64,000 bases of DNA from Sphagnum compactum (lineage: Eukaryota; Bryophyta; Sphagnopsida; Sphagnales): positions 6,872,213 through 6,936,212 of the forward strand of contig OZ234493.1 of the NCBI GenBank assembly GCA_965153455.1, written 5' to 3'. Below are positions 53,701 to 64,000 of this stretch, piece by piece. The notes under the pieces are model-generated. The model saw nothing but the letters and a program-made list of their open reading frames with translations. It was not told the origin of the DNA and made no database searches. The first letter of the stretch is position 1. Each line of letters starts with the position of its first letter. The translations under genes and the position numbers were made by a program.

Positions 53701-54959
53701 AAGAAGATTTAAAACAACAACAAATACCATCATAAAATTGTTGCTCATTGAATGTTTTTAATTTAATGATCAAAACTAATATACTTCTTCACTAATGTGC
53801 ATTCATTTTCAAATTTTGCATTGTAATAGTATGGTTCTAATAAAATTTTATAAATGCAAGTAGCTTTTGTTTTTGATTTTTTGTAATTTAGGTATTGTTT
53901 CAAATATGTGTCAAATATGTTTTAATAAAGAATATATATATATATATATAATGATGTGCTCAAATATACTATTCTTCATATCCAAATTTAGTGCATACAT
54001 ATTTCATTAAACAAATATTGAAAAAACAAGTTTGAACACCATGTTGACCAATTTCAAACATATTTGTTACATACTTTAATTATATTAAAGTCCTTCAAAT
54101 TTTGTATTCAACCTACCATGTATTCAACAAAGGGCACAATGGTTTCATGATGAAACTTAAAATAAATGTTTAGTCCACTTTCATGCACTTATGTAAAAAA
54201 AAGGTTCTGTTTTGAAATTTGATTTCCACTTTTTAAAGATATTTTATCACGTGAAAGATAACATCAATGAACTTGCGAAAGAACTTGTTGATAAAAAATT
54301 GTTAGTTCCCTTAAATTAGTGAGTATCAACTATAGTGATATTTGAATTGTTAGATAGTTGAATGTAATCTTTGCCAATACGAATTAGCCGAAAGATGTTA
54401 GGGTTGATTTCAAGTTGCTTTCTAATTTGATGGAATTGATAGAGTTTGAAGTGAAGAGGACTTTGCAAATTATTTGAATGAGATGGAGTGAAGGAGATTT
54501 GATAAGTACCCATTGTATAATTACATAATGTGAATAATTATTCTTGCTTTGGCCATTCAAATATTTCAAACTTTGTAAAATATTTTATTGAAAAAAACCA
54601 CAATATATTTCAAATTGTCAAATAACTTTCTAAATATAAACCCACTAAGATGAAAAAATAAGAACCAATTGTGAAAGATAAAAATAAAAATAAAAACAAT
54701 GAAGGGTATGAAAAAATTTAAAAATTATGTCTCGGGTCTTTGAAAAAATAAATTGAAGAAACCAAGGCTAACAATTATCAGTATGCAAAAACATGGAATT
54801 TGCGATTTGGACATTTGTATGACGAGCGTGAATCCACAACTATGATCAAACCTAGTCATGAAATTGTATGAAGAAATTGTATGTGACTTTAATCATGATT
54901 ATATGACTAAAGTCCTATGTGATTATGATGTATGAGTACACGACTAATAGTCATCTTAA
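50736..54959. other. Gene-free spacer
   Basis: Apart from the 51265-51475 repeat, nothing supported. A 65-codon frame at 53455 has ordinary composition but no identifiable domain or partner exon. Confidence 0.5.
51265..51475. repeat. Threefold repeat, period about 72-80 bp
   Basis: GAATGTTCTTGGA(C/T)AG, ATTTCCATCTA and CAACTTGAAG recur three times. The units are diverged. Non-coding. Confidence 0.65.
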
Positions 54960-55240
54960 AAGAGGTTTACCTATCCTATGTAGGTTAAATAGGCTAAGTA
55001 GGGTATGCTAGGGTAGGCATGATAAATACATAGGTTAGAAAGCCCAAATAGCCTTTAGGTATGCCCTACATAGACCTTAAGTAATCCTAGGTAAACAAAC
55101 TAGGTAGATCCTAGGTAGCTAGACTCTAGGTAGCCCCTCAATAAGCCTAGGTGGACATAAATAGTCCCTAGGTAACCTAGGTAGCTTCTATGTAATCTTA
55201 GGTACACTTCAATGGCCCCTAGTTAACCCCTAGGTAGCTT
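54960..55240. repeat. CTAGGTAGC short-motif tract
   Basis: Variants of CCTAGGTA, TAGGTAGCCCC and ATAAGCCTAGG follow each other. It resembles the 14340-14930 tract in reverse sense. No open frame. Confidence 0.5.
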
Positions 55241-55836
55241 GGTCTAATGTATTTTGTGATTGCAACTTTGAAAGCAAGTAGTAATAAAAATTATGAGTCC
55301 ACCATGACTGCTGGTATGTAGTTCAATGTGTTCTAAACCTTCAACCCATGGGTGAAGTGACCACAAATGTTTTGATCATATTGACCTTTATGTTTGTCCT
55401 TTCACATTACATGAGGAAATGCATTAGGAATTACCCATCACCCTTTTGCATTGTCACCTTTCACATACTCGGGCCACAAGCAAAAGGGCACACTAGTATT
55501 CATGAATATAAGGTGCCATATACACTTAAGAAATTTCTCAGAGTGCTCTCTTTGTAACAAGGACCCATTGGAGTTTTGGAAGATGGCTTTACAATGCAAA
55601 GCCAGTGCATTGTGAGATGAGAGATGAGAAAAGGAATTACATTTTGGGGATGTCATGATGCTCACCCTCCGGGCTGCTGATTCTCCTTTTCCGCTCAAAT
55701 CTTCTACAAAAAAAAAAAGAATCAGATTACAACTCATTATTTCATGGCACCTGACAAGCTCAAGAATTGCTCTGACGTTTCCATCATAGCACAAGGAGCA
55801 ACTATGTTACTGGATTTTTCTTCGTCAAGCAATTTG

Positions 55837-58800
55837 CTAATCTCTAGATTCCAAAACAACTGGCACTTTCATCTTTTGGTCTCCCCGCAGAACCTCCACT
55901 GTCACCTGCAACAGCACAGCTCACAAAAGCAGCATCAGTCCAACCATACCTGAACTGCACATTCACAATCAGGTACCTGCACTCTGTCTATTTAAGGAAA
56001 AAGTGACTTGGGTGAGCATTTCTGTGTGGAAAAACTCAGTAAAACTACCTTAGGAGTTCATCATCATTCATGCAAATCATTACACTTCAGGTTAATGTGG
56101 AGGTCCTCCTCTTTATCTTTGACAGTACTGCTTTAGGCATAGAGAACTCAGCGAAGTTTGGGTACAGACAGACAATGTTCAGCTGTGTGAAGATAGCAGG
56201 CAAATGAGCTTTACCGTATCCCCCACTTTACACCGGTCCAAGATCTTGTAGAGATCACTGCCATTTGAAACTTTTTGGTTATTCAATGATGTGATAATGT
56301 CACCTAACACCAGGCGACCATATGAGTCCCGTGTTGTTGACCTCAACCCCTGCAACACCCCCCGCCCCCATGTTGACCCCAATCCTTCTTCAATTTTGCA
56401 TGTATCAAGTGCATGCCTCTCTTGCCTTAAAATATGAGAAATGAACTTCGGCTCAAATACTGAGATTCCTACTGCTGTGTGCACAAACTGATGAAAAGGA
56501 TTCTGGTAGAATTATAGAGTGAAGGTATAATAGTAGGATCAAGGAATTACAGCTTTGCCGGCTGGACCACTAGCAGGGGCATCTAGAATAAGCACACCGC
56601 TTACACCCAATTGCTCAACTGCTTGCTCTGGTGCAAAGGAGATTCCCAGCACAGGTCGTGTCACTTTTCCAAACTTCACAATCTGTTCCACTATTCCACT
56701 CACCTGCAAATCAACCAGTAGATCCTTTTCTTGGTCAAGGCCGCATGTGAGCGACTAGATTCACTCTGCACTCTTGTGGGACCTAGAAGAGGGCAGAAAA
56801 TTTGTGACACCACATCAATTAAGAGATTGAGAGATTGTCATCACTCACAGTGTCAACAGGAATGGAGAATCCTACACCCGATGAGGCACCTGAGGGGGAG
56901 TAGATAGCAGTGTTAATGCCAATGAGGTTGCCAGCACTATCTAGGAGAGGCCCTCCACTATTGCCTGGATTTATAGCAGCATCGGTCTGGATGACATCCT
57001 GTATTGGCCGTCCTGTGGCTGCTGAGCTTATCTCCCTTCGTAATCCACTGTAGCCATGATACTTTCAGACATTTTAGACTGTGAGCTTATAACAACTAAC
57101 ATCCTAGGCTTCTCAAGCAACTGACTGAGAAGACCATGATGAAATTTCTTCACACTTTGCTTGAATATCTTTCTGGCACTACCCTGCAACCTGATTATGG
57201 TCACAGTAAGGGTCAAAAACCTTGTACATACTCTGAAGACAGGTTCTATATCCAATATCTCAGCTGAAGACTACATACTGCATCTAGCTTGAGCCAAAGT
57301 CCCACCAGAGGTTCACAGTCAAAATAAAGAAAATTGGGCATAGAAGTACCTGATGACGCCAGTGGTGAGTGTGTGGTCAAGTCCAAACTGCACACATGAC
57401 AAGAGCAGAAGGTAAAAAGTCTGGCTAAGAAAAGACAGTTTGTCTAATGGGGAGCCCTCCCATTTCTCTCCAGTTTGAACAGCTTTCTATTCCAGCAGAT
57501 CTGTTCATGTATAAAATTAACTAATACTTGATCTCTGAGTTCACTTTAATTATCAATTCCTTGAGTTCTTATGCTTTCTGCCACACCACCCTCCAAAACT
57601 ATGAAGAGCTCATAGCACGGACCCTCCCGTCTCATTTAGTACAAAAGAACACTTTCTGGTTCCTTCAATCACTGAGTTGAGGAGGAATCAGGGTAGATGA
57701 GGAAAGAAATCAGATATACCGGGTTGCCAATCGCAAAGACCTTTTGACCCACAAGCAAGTCAGCAGATCTCCCCACAGGCAAGGGACGAAGCTTCTCCCA
57801 GGGTGCATCAATGTGCAACACAGCAACATCTTTATCCTCATCAAATCCAACCACATCTGCCTCATACACTGTTTGGTCCCCCAATGTGACCCTGACATGA
57901 ACCAAGCTGCCCCATGTTATTCTCATTTCCACTCTACCACTGAGAAGAATTTGTCCCAACAAAAATAACATGGATGCATTCTTTCTAGTACAAAACACTC
58001 CACTGTTGCACTCTAACCCAAAGAAGACTCACAAAGTTCAGCATCCTCTTGCTTGCCAGAGTTCAGCATTGAGATGGGAATATGGCCAACCATTCAGCAG
58101 AAAAAAATGGAAGTTACAAGCAGAGAAATGGGAGGGGAGGGATTAGGGTGGTTTATCAATCAGGGAATTGAGTGACATACCGAAGGTCTGATGCACCTCG
58201 AATGACATGATAGTTTGTCACAATGTGGCCTTTCTTGTCCCATATAAACCCTGATCCTGAGCCTTGTGGCACTGCCATGACATCCAGGGTAAACACATCT
58301 CTCCTGTTTTTTGTGTTCCCCACCAGAAACAAAAAAAAAAACCTCTACAATTAGCTGCTGCTTTTTTCACCGTATCTTCATAAAATATTAGGGTTTTCTG
58401 TGGTGGTCATTGGCTCTGGTTTTTGAAAGGGAAAAGACCAATAATTTGACAGCGGTGGCTGAAGAAGTAGAAGACGAGGATGAGGAGGAGGAGGAATCAC
58501 TGGGGGAAGGACAAGCTCAAGAGAAAGAAAGTTACCGCACAGCTAGATTGGTGATGTAGACAACAGATGGAGTGTTCTCCTGAAAGAGTTGCACAGTTGC
58601 AAGTTCATCTCCCTGCAATTTTCTGGGAGCCATAACAAGCGCATTTGAAGCACCTAAACTGGTCGTCATCACCAGCACCGCTACCATCACCGTCGCCATC
58701 CACACCAGGAGTTTGGGTGACGATGGGGTTTCTCCAGGCTTAAATCCTAATCTCTCCATCACCCAATTCTTCACCATTGTGGTGGGTGTCTTCTTTACTA

Positions 58801-59398
58801 GAACACAATTGACAGCATCTTCCCAGGCTCTACGACAAAAGTCATAAATCTCCAACAAACCTTTTGATTCTGCTGCAGCAGCAGCAGCAGCAGGAGGAGG
58901 TTCTTGGGAATCCCACTTAGGTCTTCTTCTGTTCTTCCTGTGATCACTACTAAGCCTAACATACCCTAATCCTTCACAATCCTCAGTTGCTGCTTCAGCC
59001 GAGCTGCTTCCGCAACTCTCATCATGATTCTCCCTCTGCCATCTACATCTTGCTGAACCACGCAACTTACCGATCGATGTCAACCCCTTCTGACACCATG
59101 CCTGCTGCTGCTTCCTCCTAATGAAAAAACTCGGCTGATGACCAAAACAAGGAAAAGAAGCACAAGAAGAAGAAGAAGAAGATGGTGAAGCTGATGACGA
59201 TGAACAAGAGACGAAGAGACTTATGCAAAGCGGCCGTCTCCTGTGTTCTTCTATACCCCGGAGAATGAGCAGCTGAAATCTAATGTTGGGAGAAGACGCG
59301 GAAGAGGAGAATTGTGAACCCAAATGGGTAGTAGTGAAAATGGTCGTAGTAGGCCTGCACGAAAGAGAAGAAGAAACAGATGTTGCAACAAGCGCCAT
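55837..59398 (-). CDS. DEG1: DEG1, chloroplast thylakoid-lumen Deg/HtrA serine protease, complete, 8 exons
   Basis: ATP-independent serine endoprotease of the HtrA family. In plants DEG1 acts in the thylakoid lumen, degrading damaged photosystem II and lumen proteins and helping PSII assembly. Exons in transcript order: 59398-58536, 58303-58181, 57891-57720, 57387-57350, 57047-56849, 56703-56551, 56349-56215, 55905-55837. All junctions are GT-AG and the 1,752-bp sum gives 583 residues. The catalytic triad is intact: His320 in NYHVIRG, Asp350 in EDKDVAVL, Ser429 in GNSGGP. A single PDZ domain follows (about 475-580, with [10 protein letters not shown]). Residues 1-85 are Ser-rich and transit-peptide-like. 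Residues 229-249 form a hydrophobic thylakoid-transfer segment ending in ASNA, a plausible lumen cleavage site. The ATG follows an in-frame TGA by 12 nt and sits in the context AGAAATGGCG. Arabidopsis DEG1 is about 440 residues; the extra length lies before the protease domain. Confidence 0.95.
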
Positions 59399-59472
59399 TT
59401 CTGAAGCTCACAAATCTCTTCTCTTGCGCGCTCTGCGTGTGTCTAGAACTGTTTGTGTTTCTCTTCTCTGCC

Positions 59473-59492
59473 CTCTCGCGTGCGCGCGAGAG
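59473..59492. promoter_or_regulatory. DEG1: Perfect GC hairpin in the DEG1 leader or promoter
   Basis: CTCTCGCG-TGCG-CGCGAGAG, an 8-bp perfect inverted repeat with a 4-nt loop, sits 75 bp upstream of the DEG1 ATG in a short GC-rich island. If transcribed it would form a stable 5'-leader stem; as DNA it offers CGCG-type sites. Function is inference. Confidence 0.5.
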
Positions 59493-59557
59493 AGCGAAGC
59501 GCAGCGCCTGTGTTTCTTCTTGAGGAAGAAGAAACACACTCTCCTCTGTTGTTTGTA

Positions 59558-59640
59558 GCTACCGGGATTCGAACCCGCAACCGATATGAGACTACCTAAG
59601 TGCTTTTACCACCGGGCTGTTCATATAGTAGGGTAACAGT
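59558..59640 (-). repeat. tRNA-like fragment upstream of DEG1
   Basis: The minus strand reads GCCCGGTGGTAAAAGC, then GCGGGTTCGAATCCCGG, resembling a tRNA D arm (A box) and T arm (B box) at the right spacing. The anticodon arm and acceptor stem do not pair properly. It lies about 160-240 bp upstream of the DEG1 start, in the opposite sense to the genome numbering but the same sense as DEG1. Probably a SINE head or pseudo-tRNA. Confidence 0.45.
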
Positions 59641-60887
59641 TCAGTAATTGCCAAAATTTCGCCAAAAAGCGAAATTCAAAATTCAAAAAATTTAAGCGAT
59701 TATTGGAGGTTTTCAATCGCCAAAAGTGAGGGGAAAATCAAAATAAAAATTCTAGATTTCTATATTTCATTGTGTAGCCAAACATGTAGAAGGATGATTA
59801 AAGTTTTGCACCTACCTCATATTTGGTTTATAGCCAGATTTGGCTAAATCTTCATCATCTTCATAGGGATGATCCCCACTTTTTCTACATATTCCTATCA
59901 GTATTTTTATTTTTTCCAATTTAGTGATGTCGCTCAAGTGGCGATCAAACAAAAGTATATGTAGCCAAATTAGCTGATATTCAAAATATGAAAAGTAGAA
60001 AAATCTTAAGCACTTTTCATATTGAAGGCAATTGTGGAAATTTCTTTTTCTTTTTTTGGCGATTTCTCTCTTAAACATGGAATTTGTGACATAATTTTTT
60101 TTTCCAAAATAATTTTCACAAAACCCTGAAAACTAGCCACCAAAAAGCTTGGTTTATGATCACCACTTTGGCTAGAAACAAAAATTCCTAAAAGAAACAC
60201 TAACTAGAGTTTGTCCAAAACATTGAAAAAACTTTTTTGGGGGGGGGGGGGTGAAGGGGGGGAGAGGAGAAGAATTAACTGGCCACTTGGCAAGCACCAC
60301 ATGGCCACCTCACATCTTCTGTCTAATCCATGCCACTCATCATCTTTTTGTTTGGGTCATAAACTCTATCCATTTGGTCTCCTCATCCATTTGGTCCTCA
60401 TCAACCAAATGAGATTTTTTTCATTCATCCAATTCAATTGGGAGGTAATTCAAAATGGGTGGGTCTCCTATAATCTTTCATAGGCTCCTTATTGATTTTG
60501 CATAATTCTTGATATGGTCATTCCTAAATGATTTCACAGATTTCTCAAATATAATTACTCATTTCCAAGCTTATTTATCTCACTTCTTTCCTAATAATTA
60601 TCTCTTAACCTTATAACTATCTCATTTTTAAGAAAAAATGATTATCTCTTATCCTTATAATTATTTCATGTTTTTTCCTTCTTCATATGAAAAGATAAAT
60701 TAACATGTGTTTTTCTATGTCCATGATATTTACGTTAATTAAAATTAAATTTGACATCAAGATAAATAATGATAAATTATACTGATAATCATATGAGAAC
60801 AAAATAAGAATTTTTTTTGGGGTCATTGATAGTGTATAGCAATGTGGAGCTCAAGTTGATAGGGCTTTTGCATGGCGCAAGTGTCAA
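59641..60887. other. Gene-free spacer upstream of DEG1
   Basis: Several short phrases around (G/T)TAGCCA(A/G)ATTTGGCTAA also occur near 44010 and suggest an old dispersed repeat. A G-run is at 60239-60251. No gene. Confidence 0.45.
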
Positions 60888-61157
60888 ATGAGAAATCAAA
60901 ACAGATTTTTTCTTTCATTTCTTTCATTGGACATGATTCAATATGGTCAATCTCATCCACCAACGTTGGTTGTGGCTAATGCTTTCAATGCAAGAAGGTA
61001 TGGATTTCATGAGGGGGGCATGTTCAATTTGGAACTGCATGATGATGAAGTTGTTATGGACAATAGAGGTATCCTGGAAGTCACCCAGTCTTTTGGCCTC
61101 CTTTCAACCCCAAACCCCTCTTTTAGTGGTATTAGCAAAGTCGAAAACATGCTATGA
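60888..61157 (+). CDS. Unassigned 89-residue ORF, doubtful
   Basis: An ATG-started frame with a balanced composition in its second half (PPTLVVANAFNARRYGF and LELHDDEVVMDNRG). No family, upstream exon or promoter was recognised. It stands between AT-rich spacers near MITE copy 3. Its last 20 codons overlap a stretch (CTTTTGGCCTCCTTTC) that resembles sequence near 39602, so at least part is repeat-derived. Confidence 0.2.
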   Translation: MRNQNRFFLSFLSLDMIQYGQSHPPTLVVANAFNARRYGFHEGGMFNLELHDDEVVMDNRGILEVTQSFGLLSTPNPSFSGISKVENML

Positions 61158-61771
61158 CGGATTCAAGACATTATTGAGAGAACACTAGTTCTCTCATTTT
61201 TCATCAATTTAAAAATTGAAATGGTTGGTTTTATGTATCCTCACAGGGTGGTTGCTAGAAGGAATGCATTTTCAATGTTTTCAAGTGCATGAAATGGAGG
61301 TGAATTGGAAGGCGAGGCAGAAAGCGAAAAGTTGGAATGTCAATTTTCACAAATGAAAAGGAATATGAATTAACAAGAGATTTCTAAACTGTTCCCATTT
61401 CACATAAGAAAGCACCAAAGAAAAGGCGAGTATGATACAAGACAAAAATAAAAAAAGATGAAAAGATTGGAAAGAATTAGGTGGATGGTGAAGTACTTTA
61501 CACCTCATTGTTCCAAAAAAAAATTGTAACTTGAATCTTTCAAAATACAAAAAAAAAGAAAAAAACACCATCAAAGGTTAACCTAATTCTCTCAAATATC
61601 AATCACACATTTTTGATATTGGACCCTCAAGTTGGACCCCAAGCCTTCCAACACACTCAATGTACCTTACAAAAAAAAAAAAAAAAGTGAAGAAGGGTCC
61701 AATTCAAGGGAACATTTGCTTCAAATTGGTTCCTGAGATTTTGGTCCCTAGACCCTTGACGAAAGTGGCCC

Positions 61772-62373
61772 TTAGTATGAAATGCTGAAACTCAGCATTT
61801 ATGCACAAGGTTCGAGAGTAATTATAGTAGCTGTATAGTTAGGAGCAAGGAAAATATATGTATTTGATTGTAAGTGAAGCTAGAGTAGATGGAGGTACTA
61901 CCCTGAAGAGATTTCAACCCAGAGCTCAAGGACATGCTTATCCCATACACAAGCCTACTTGTCATATAACTATTATGGTGAAAAATGAATAATAACAGAA
62001 AATGGATGATCCGTTAAAAAAAGAAAAGAATATGAAAACTTTTATGCTAATATCATTGAAAGAAGGAAAAGATGCATGAGACAAATAATGAACCCACTTG
62101 ATTTTCGATTCAGTGTGCCCCAAAATCATCATTCTTATTGGTTCGCACAACCGAAAAATTATTCTGTAGCAACAGTGGAGGCGCTCAGGAAAAAGGAAAG
62201 ACAGGTTAAAACTCAATATCTACCACCCAAATTGATGGTTTTCTGAGTTTCTCTCCCCCCCCCCCCCCCGGTTGATCGCTAATGTACTTTTTGCAAGTCT
62301 TTTTTTAATCTCACCTGTTTATGACCAAACTCAGGGTTACGTTGTTGTATTTTCCTCACTTTACGGATATCTC
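61772..62373 (+). mobile_element. MITE copy 3, same family, split by a 0.3-kb insertion
   Basis: The left part (61772-61862) and right part (62165-62373) match copies 1 and 2. The right end reads TTTACGGATATCTC followed by TA; the left inverted repeat is lost. The interior contains an 8-bp-stem hairpin, AAATGCTG-AAACT-CAGCATTT. The two parts are separated by foreign DNA exactly where copies 1 and 2 are continuous (AAATATATGTAGCAGC). Confidence 0.65.
61863..62164. mobile_element. Nested insertion inside MITE copy 3
   Basis: About 302 bp interrupt MITE copy 3 after AAAATATATGTA and before GTAGCAACAG. The GTA (possibly TGTA) present on both sides could be a 3-4 bp target-site duplication. I see no terminal inverted repeats, poly-A or coding capacity, so its class is unknown. 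Confidence 0.45.
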
Positions 62374-62977
62374 TAACGTTTGTAAAAATTTCCTTGAATG
62401 TACCATAAGGGAATCACACTTAAAGCATCTCCACCAGTGCTTAGTATCTGACTCTGACAGTAAAATTTATTGCGAAAAAGTCAAAATGTGCCGGTTCAAT
62501 TCAGGAAATTGGTTTTTCTGCACCAAGTTTGTGCAGCTTGTTGAGGCTGGTGAAAGGCACAACGCAGTTGTGCACCTCCAAAAAAGATTATAATAAATTC
62601 GACCTTACTACGACTCAGTATTTCTGATTGGTCGATCATAATGATTGGTCCAGGTGGTTCGCTATTAGTGATTCCCACGTATATGCAGTTCTAGTTACAG
62701 TTTTCTTGGTGGGATTGCCAAAAAAAAAACAGCTAAACTTAGACATTTATTTTTATTCCGGAGAGTGACATACTGAGCACTGGTAGAGATGTTCTTAGGA
62801 AGAATATGCATTAGACTATGCAGAGTAGATTCATTCGAATGTGGAAAGGATAGTGTATGAATATGTTCGCCTTTTCACATGTGAGAGAAACGTCATCTTT
62901 TTAATTGGTCATTATACATATGGTGTATAGTTTTTAATAAATTACAGTTTGTTTTTGGTCTCTTGCTACTAGAATAG

Positions 62978-63050
62978 ATAAGGATTGCTCAGGTGGTTAG
63001 AGTAAAGGACTGAAAATCCTTGTGTCAGTGGTTCAAATTCACTTCCAAAC
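62978..63050 (+). tRNA. tRNA-Phe(GAA)-like pseudogene or SINE head
   Basis: A 73-nt cloverleaf can be drawn: D stem GCTC/GAGT (62987-62990 with 63000-63003), anticodon stem AAGGA/TCCTT around loop CTGAAAA (anticodon GAA), a 5-nt variable loop, and T stem AGTGG/TCACT around TTCAAAT. The acceptor stem keeps only four of seven pairs, and position 61 is T instead of C. It is therefore probably not a working tRNA. It runs directly into a tandemly duplicated body, as a tRNA-derived SINE would. Confidence 0.5.
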
Positions 63051-63649
63051 ATAATAGAGTGAAGCTTTAAATTCAAGCATCTCTAAGGAGCTCAGAAAAG
63101 AAATATTATTTATTTTTTCAATAAAATAAAGTGGTCTGAAGTTCAATTTCTCAGTGGCTTTGAAATAAAAGCATGCTTCTTTTTAGGGGCTACTATATAT
63201 ATATATTGCTCGTTTTTTCATAAAAAAAACAACTTTAAAATAACACAACCTTGTTTTAATGTGAAATATATATATCTTTTTTTAAAAAAACTTCAGAGAT
63301 TTTTTAATTTTGGGATAGGACAATCAAATTCACTTCTAAACACAATAGAGTGAAGCTTTAGATTCAAGCATATCTAAAGAGCTTAGAAAAGAAATATTAT
63401 TTATTCCTTCAATAAAATAAAGTGGTTTGAAGTTCAATTTCTTAGTGGCTTTGAATAAAAGCATGCTTCATGCATCTTTCTGGGGGCTGCTCTACAAATA
63501 TTTTATTTTATTTTATTTTATTTTGCTCTTTTTTCCATAAAAGAAGCAACCTTAAAGTATAAAACACAGCCTTGCCTTAATTTGAAAAAAATATATACCT
63601 TTCTTTTTGTAAAGTTAATAGATTTTTTAATTTTGGGATAGGACAATCA
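63034..63649 (+). repeat. Tandem duplication, two units of about 291 and 325 bp
   Basis: Unit 1 (63034-63324) and unit 2 (63325-63649) both start CAAATTCACTTC, contain AATAGAGTGAAGCTTTA, AGAAAAGAAATATTATTTAT and GTGGCTTTGAA, and end TTTTGGGATAGGACAATCA. The A/T-rich middle differs: unit 2 has an expanded TTTTA run near 63505. Only unit 1 is preceded by the tRNA-like sequence, whose last 17 nt form the unit start. Confidence 0.8.
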
Positions 63650-64000
63650 TAATGGTTCATTGTAAATTTATATTTAATAAAAAAATGAACTTGGGAGGTG
63701 TCCCCATCTAATTAATATGAATCACAATAGGTACCCCCCAAATATGACATGTGATCATGTCTTACCTAACTTGTTTAAAGAAAATAGGCCTTATGGATGA
63801 ACAAATTCTGTTTTATGTGAATATGCAATGCATGAAAACTTAATTTTGTGAAATATAAAAACTTGCTTGAATTTATGTTTTATTGGATTCGAAAAGGCTA
63901 TGTGATCTGTATGTATGAATCAATGAAAAAATGATATGTAGGATTTGCAAAATTTAGCCTCCTATGTGTGTAAAATATAATTGCAAGGCCAACAAGTCCT

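Noticed and set aside
55348-55794. Frames just downstream of DEG1
   Set aside because: No domain; the region lies where the DEG1 3' untranslated region is expected.
57028-57255. 75-codon minus-strand frame within DEG1
   Set aside because: It is intron 4 sequence running into exon 5 in the wrong frame.
1-64000. Intact LTR retrotransposon
   Set aside because: I saw no pair of long terminal repeats, no primer-binding site and no reverse transcriptase or integrase reading frame.
1-64000. CRISPR array or bacterial operon
   Set aside because: No short repeats with regular unique spacers; gene structure is eukaryotic.

Overview
This window is nuclear DNA from a land plant. The evidence is two intron-split genes with GT-AG introns, one of them a clear ortholog of the chloroplast lumen protease DEG1 with a bipartite thylakoid targeting sequence. 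Plant-type (TTTAGGG) telomere-like motifs, AT-rich spacers, small inverted-repeat elements and many micro- and minisatellites fit this. I cannot fix the species. Two intact genes in 64 kb suggests a medium or large genome. No prophage, operon or CRISPR structure is present.

Layout: 1-3.8 kb holds coding remnants: a possible 3'-terminal exon on the minus strand, a transposon-protein-like fragment broken by stops, and a coiled-coil ORF followed by an acidic ORF. 3.8-20.7 kb has no convincing gene; it holds a degenerate minisatellite (10.2-11.2 kb), a duplicated tRNA-like element (14.05-14.27 kb) and a CTAGGTT-rich tract. 20.77-25.41 kb (minus) is a complete nine-exon gene for a 465-residue seven-transmembrane protein; its large seventh intron carries a 380-bp inverted-repeat element, and a GA/CT-rich leader lies upstream. 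26.7-55.8 kb is gene-poor and rich in repeats: a foldback element at 27.44-27.62 kb, a 34-bp telomere-like array, a minisatellite with a period near 145 bp, a transposase-like remnant, 45-bp, 55-bp and 65-bp arrays, and a second copy of the inverted-repeat element. 55.84-59.40 kb (minus) is the complete eight-exon DEG1 gene. 59.5-64 kb has a tRNA-like fragment, a third inverted-repeat element copy split by a 0.3-kb insertion, and a tRNA-Phe-like pseudogene leading into a tandem duplication of about 300 bp.

Both intact genes were rebuilt exon by exon. Every junction is GT-AG, all phases agree, and the summed lengths (1,398 and 1,752 bp) are multiples of three. The two genes show no evident functional link: one makes a membrane protein of unknown role, the other a lumenal protease of photosystem II maintenance. 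I found no gene cluster that looks like a new multi-gene system. The most notable items are the inverted-repeat (MITE) family with an intronic copy, the long DEG1 N-terminus, the foldback element and the repeat arrays that read as the same peptide in shifting frames.
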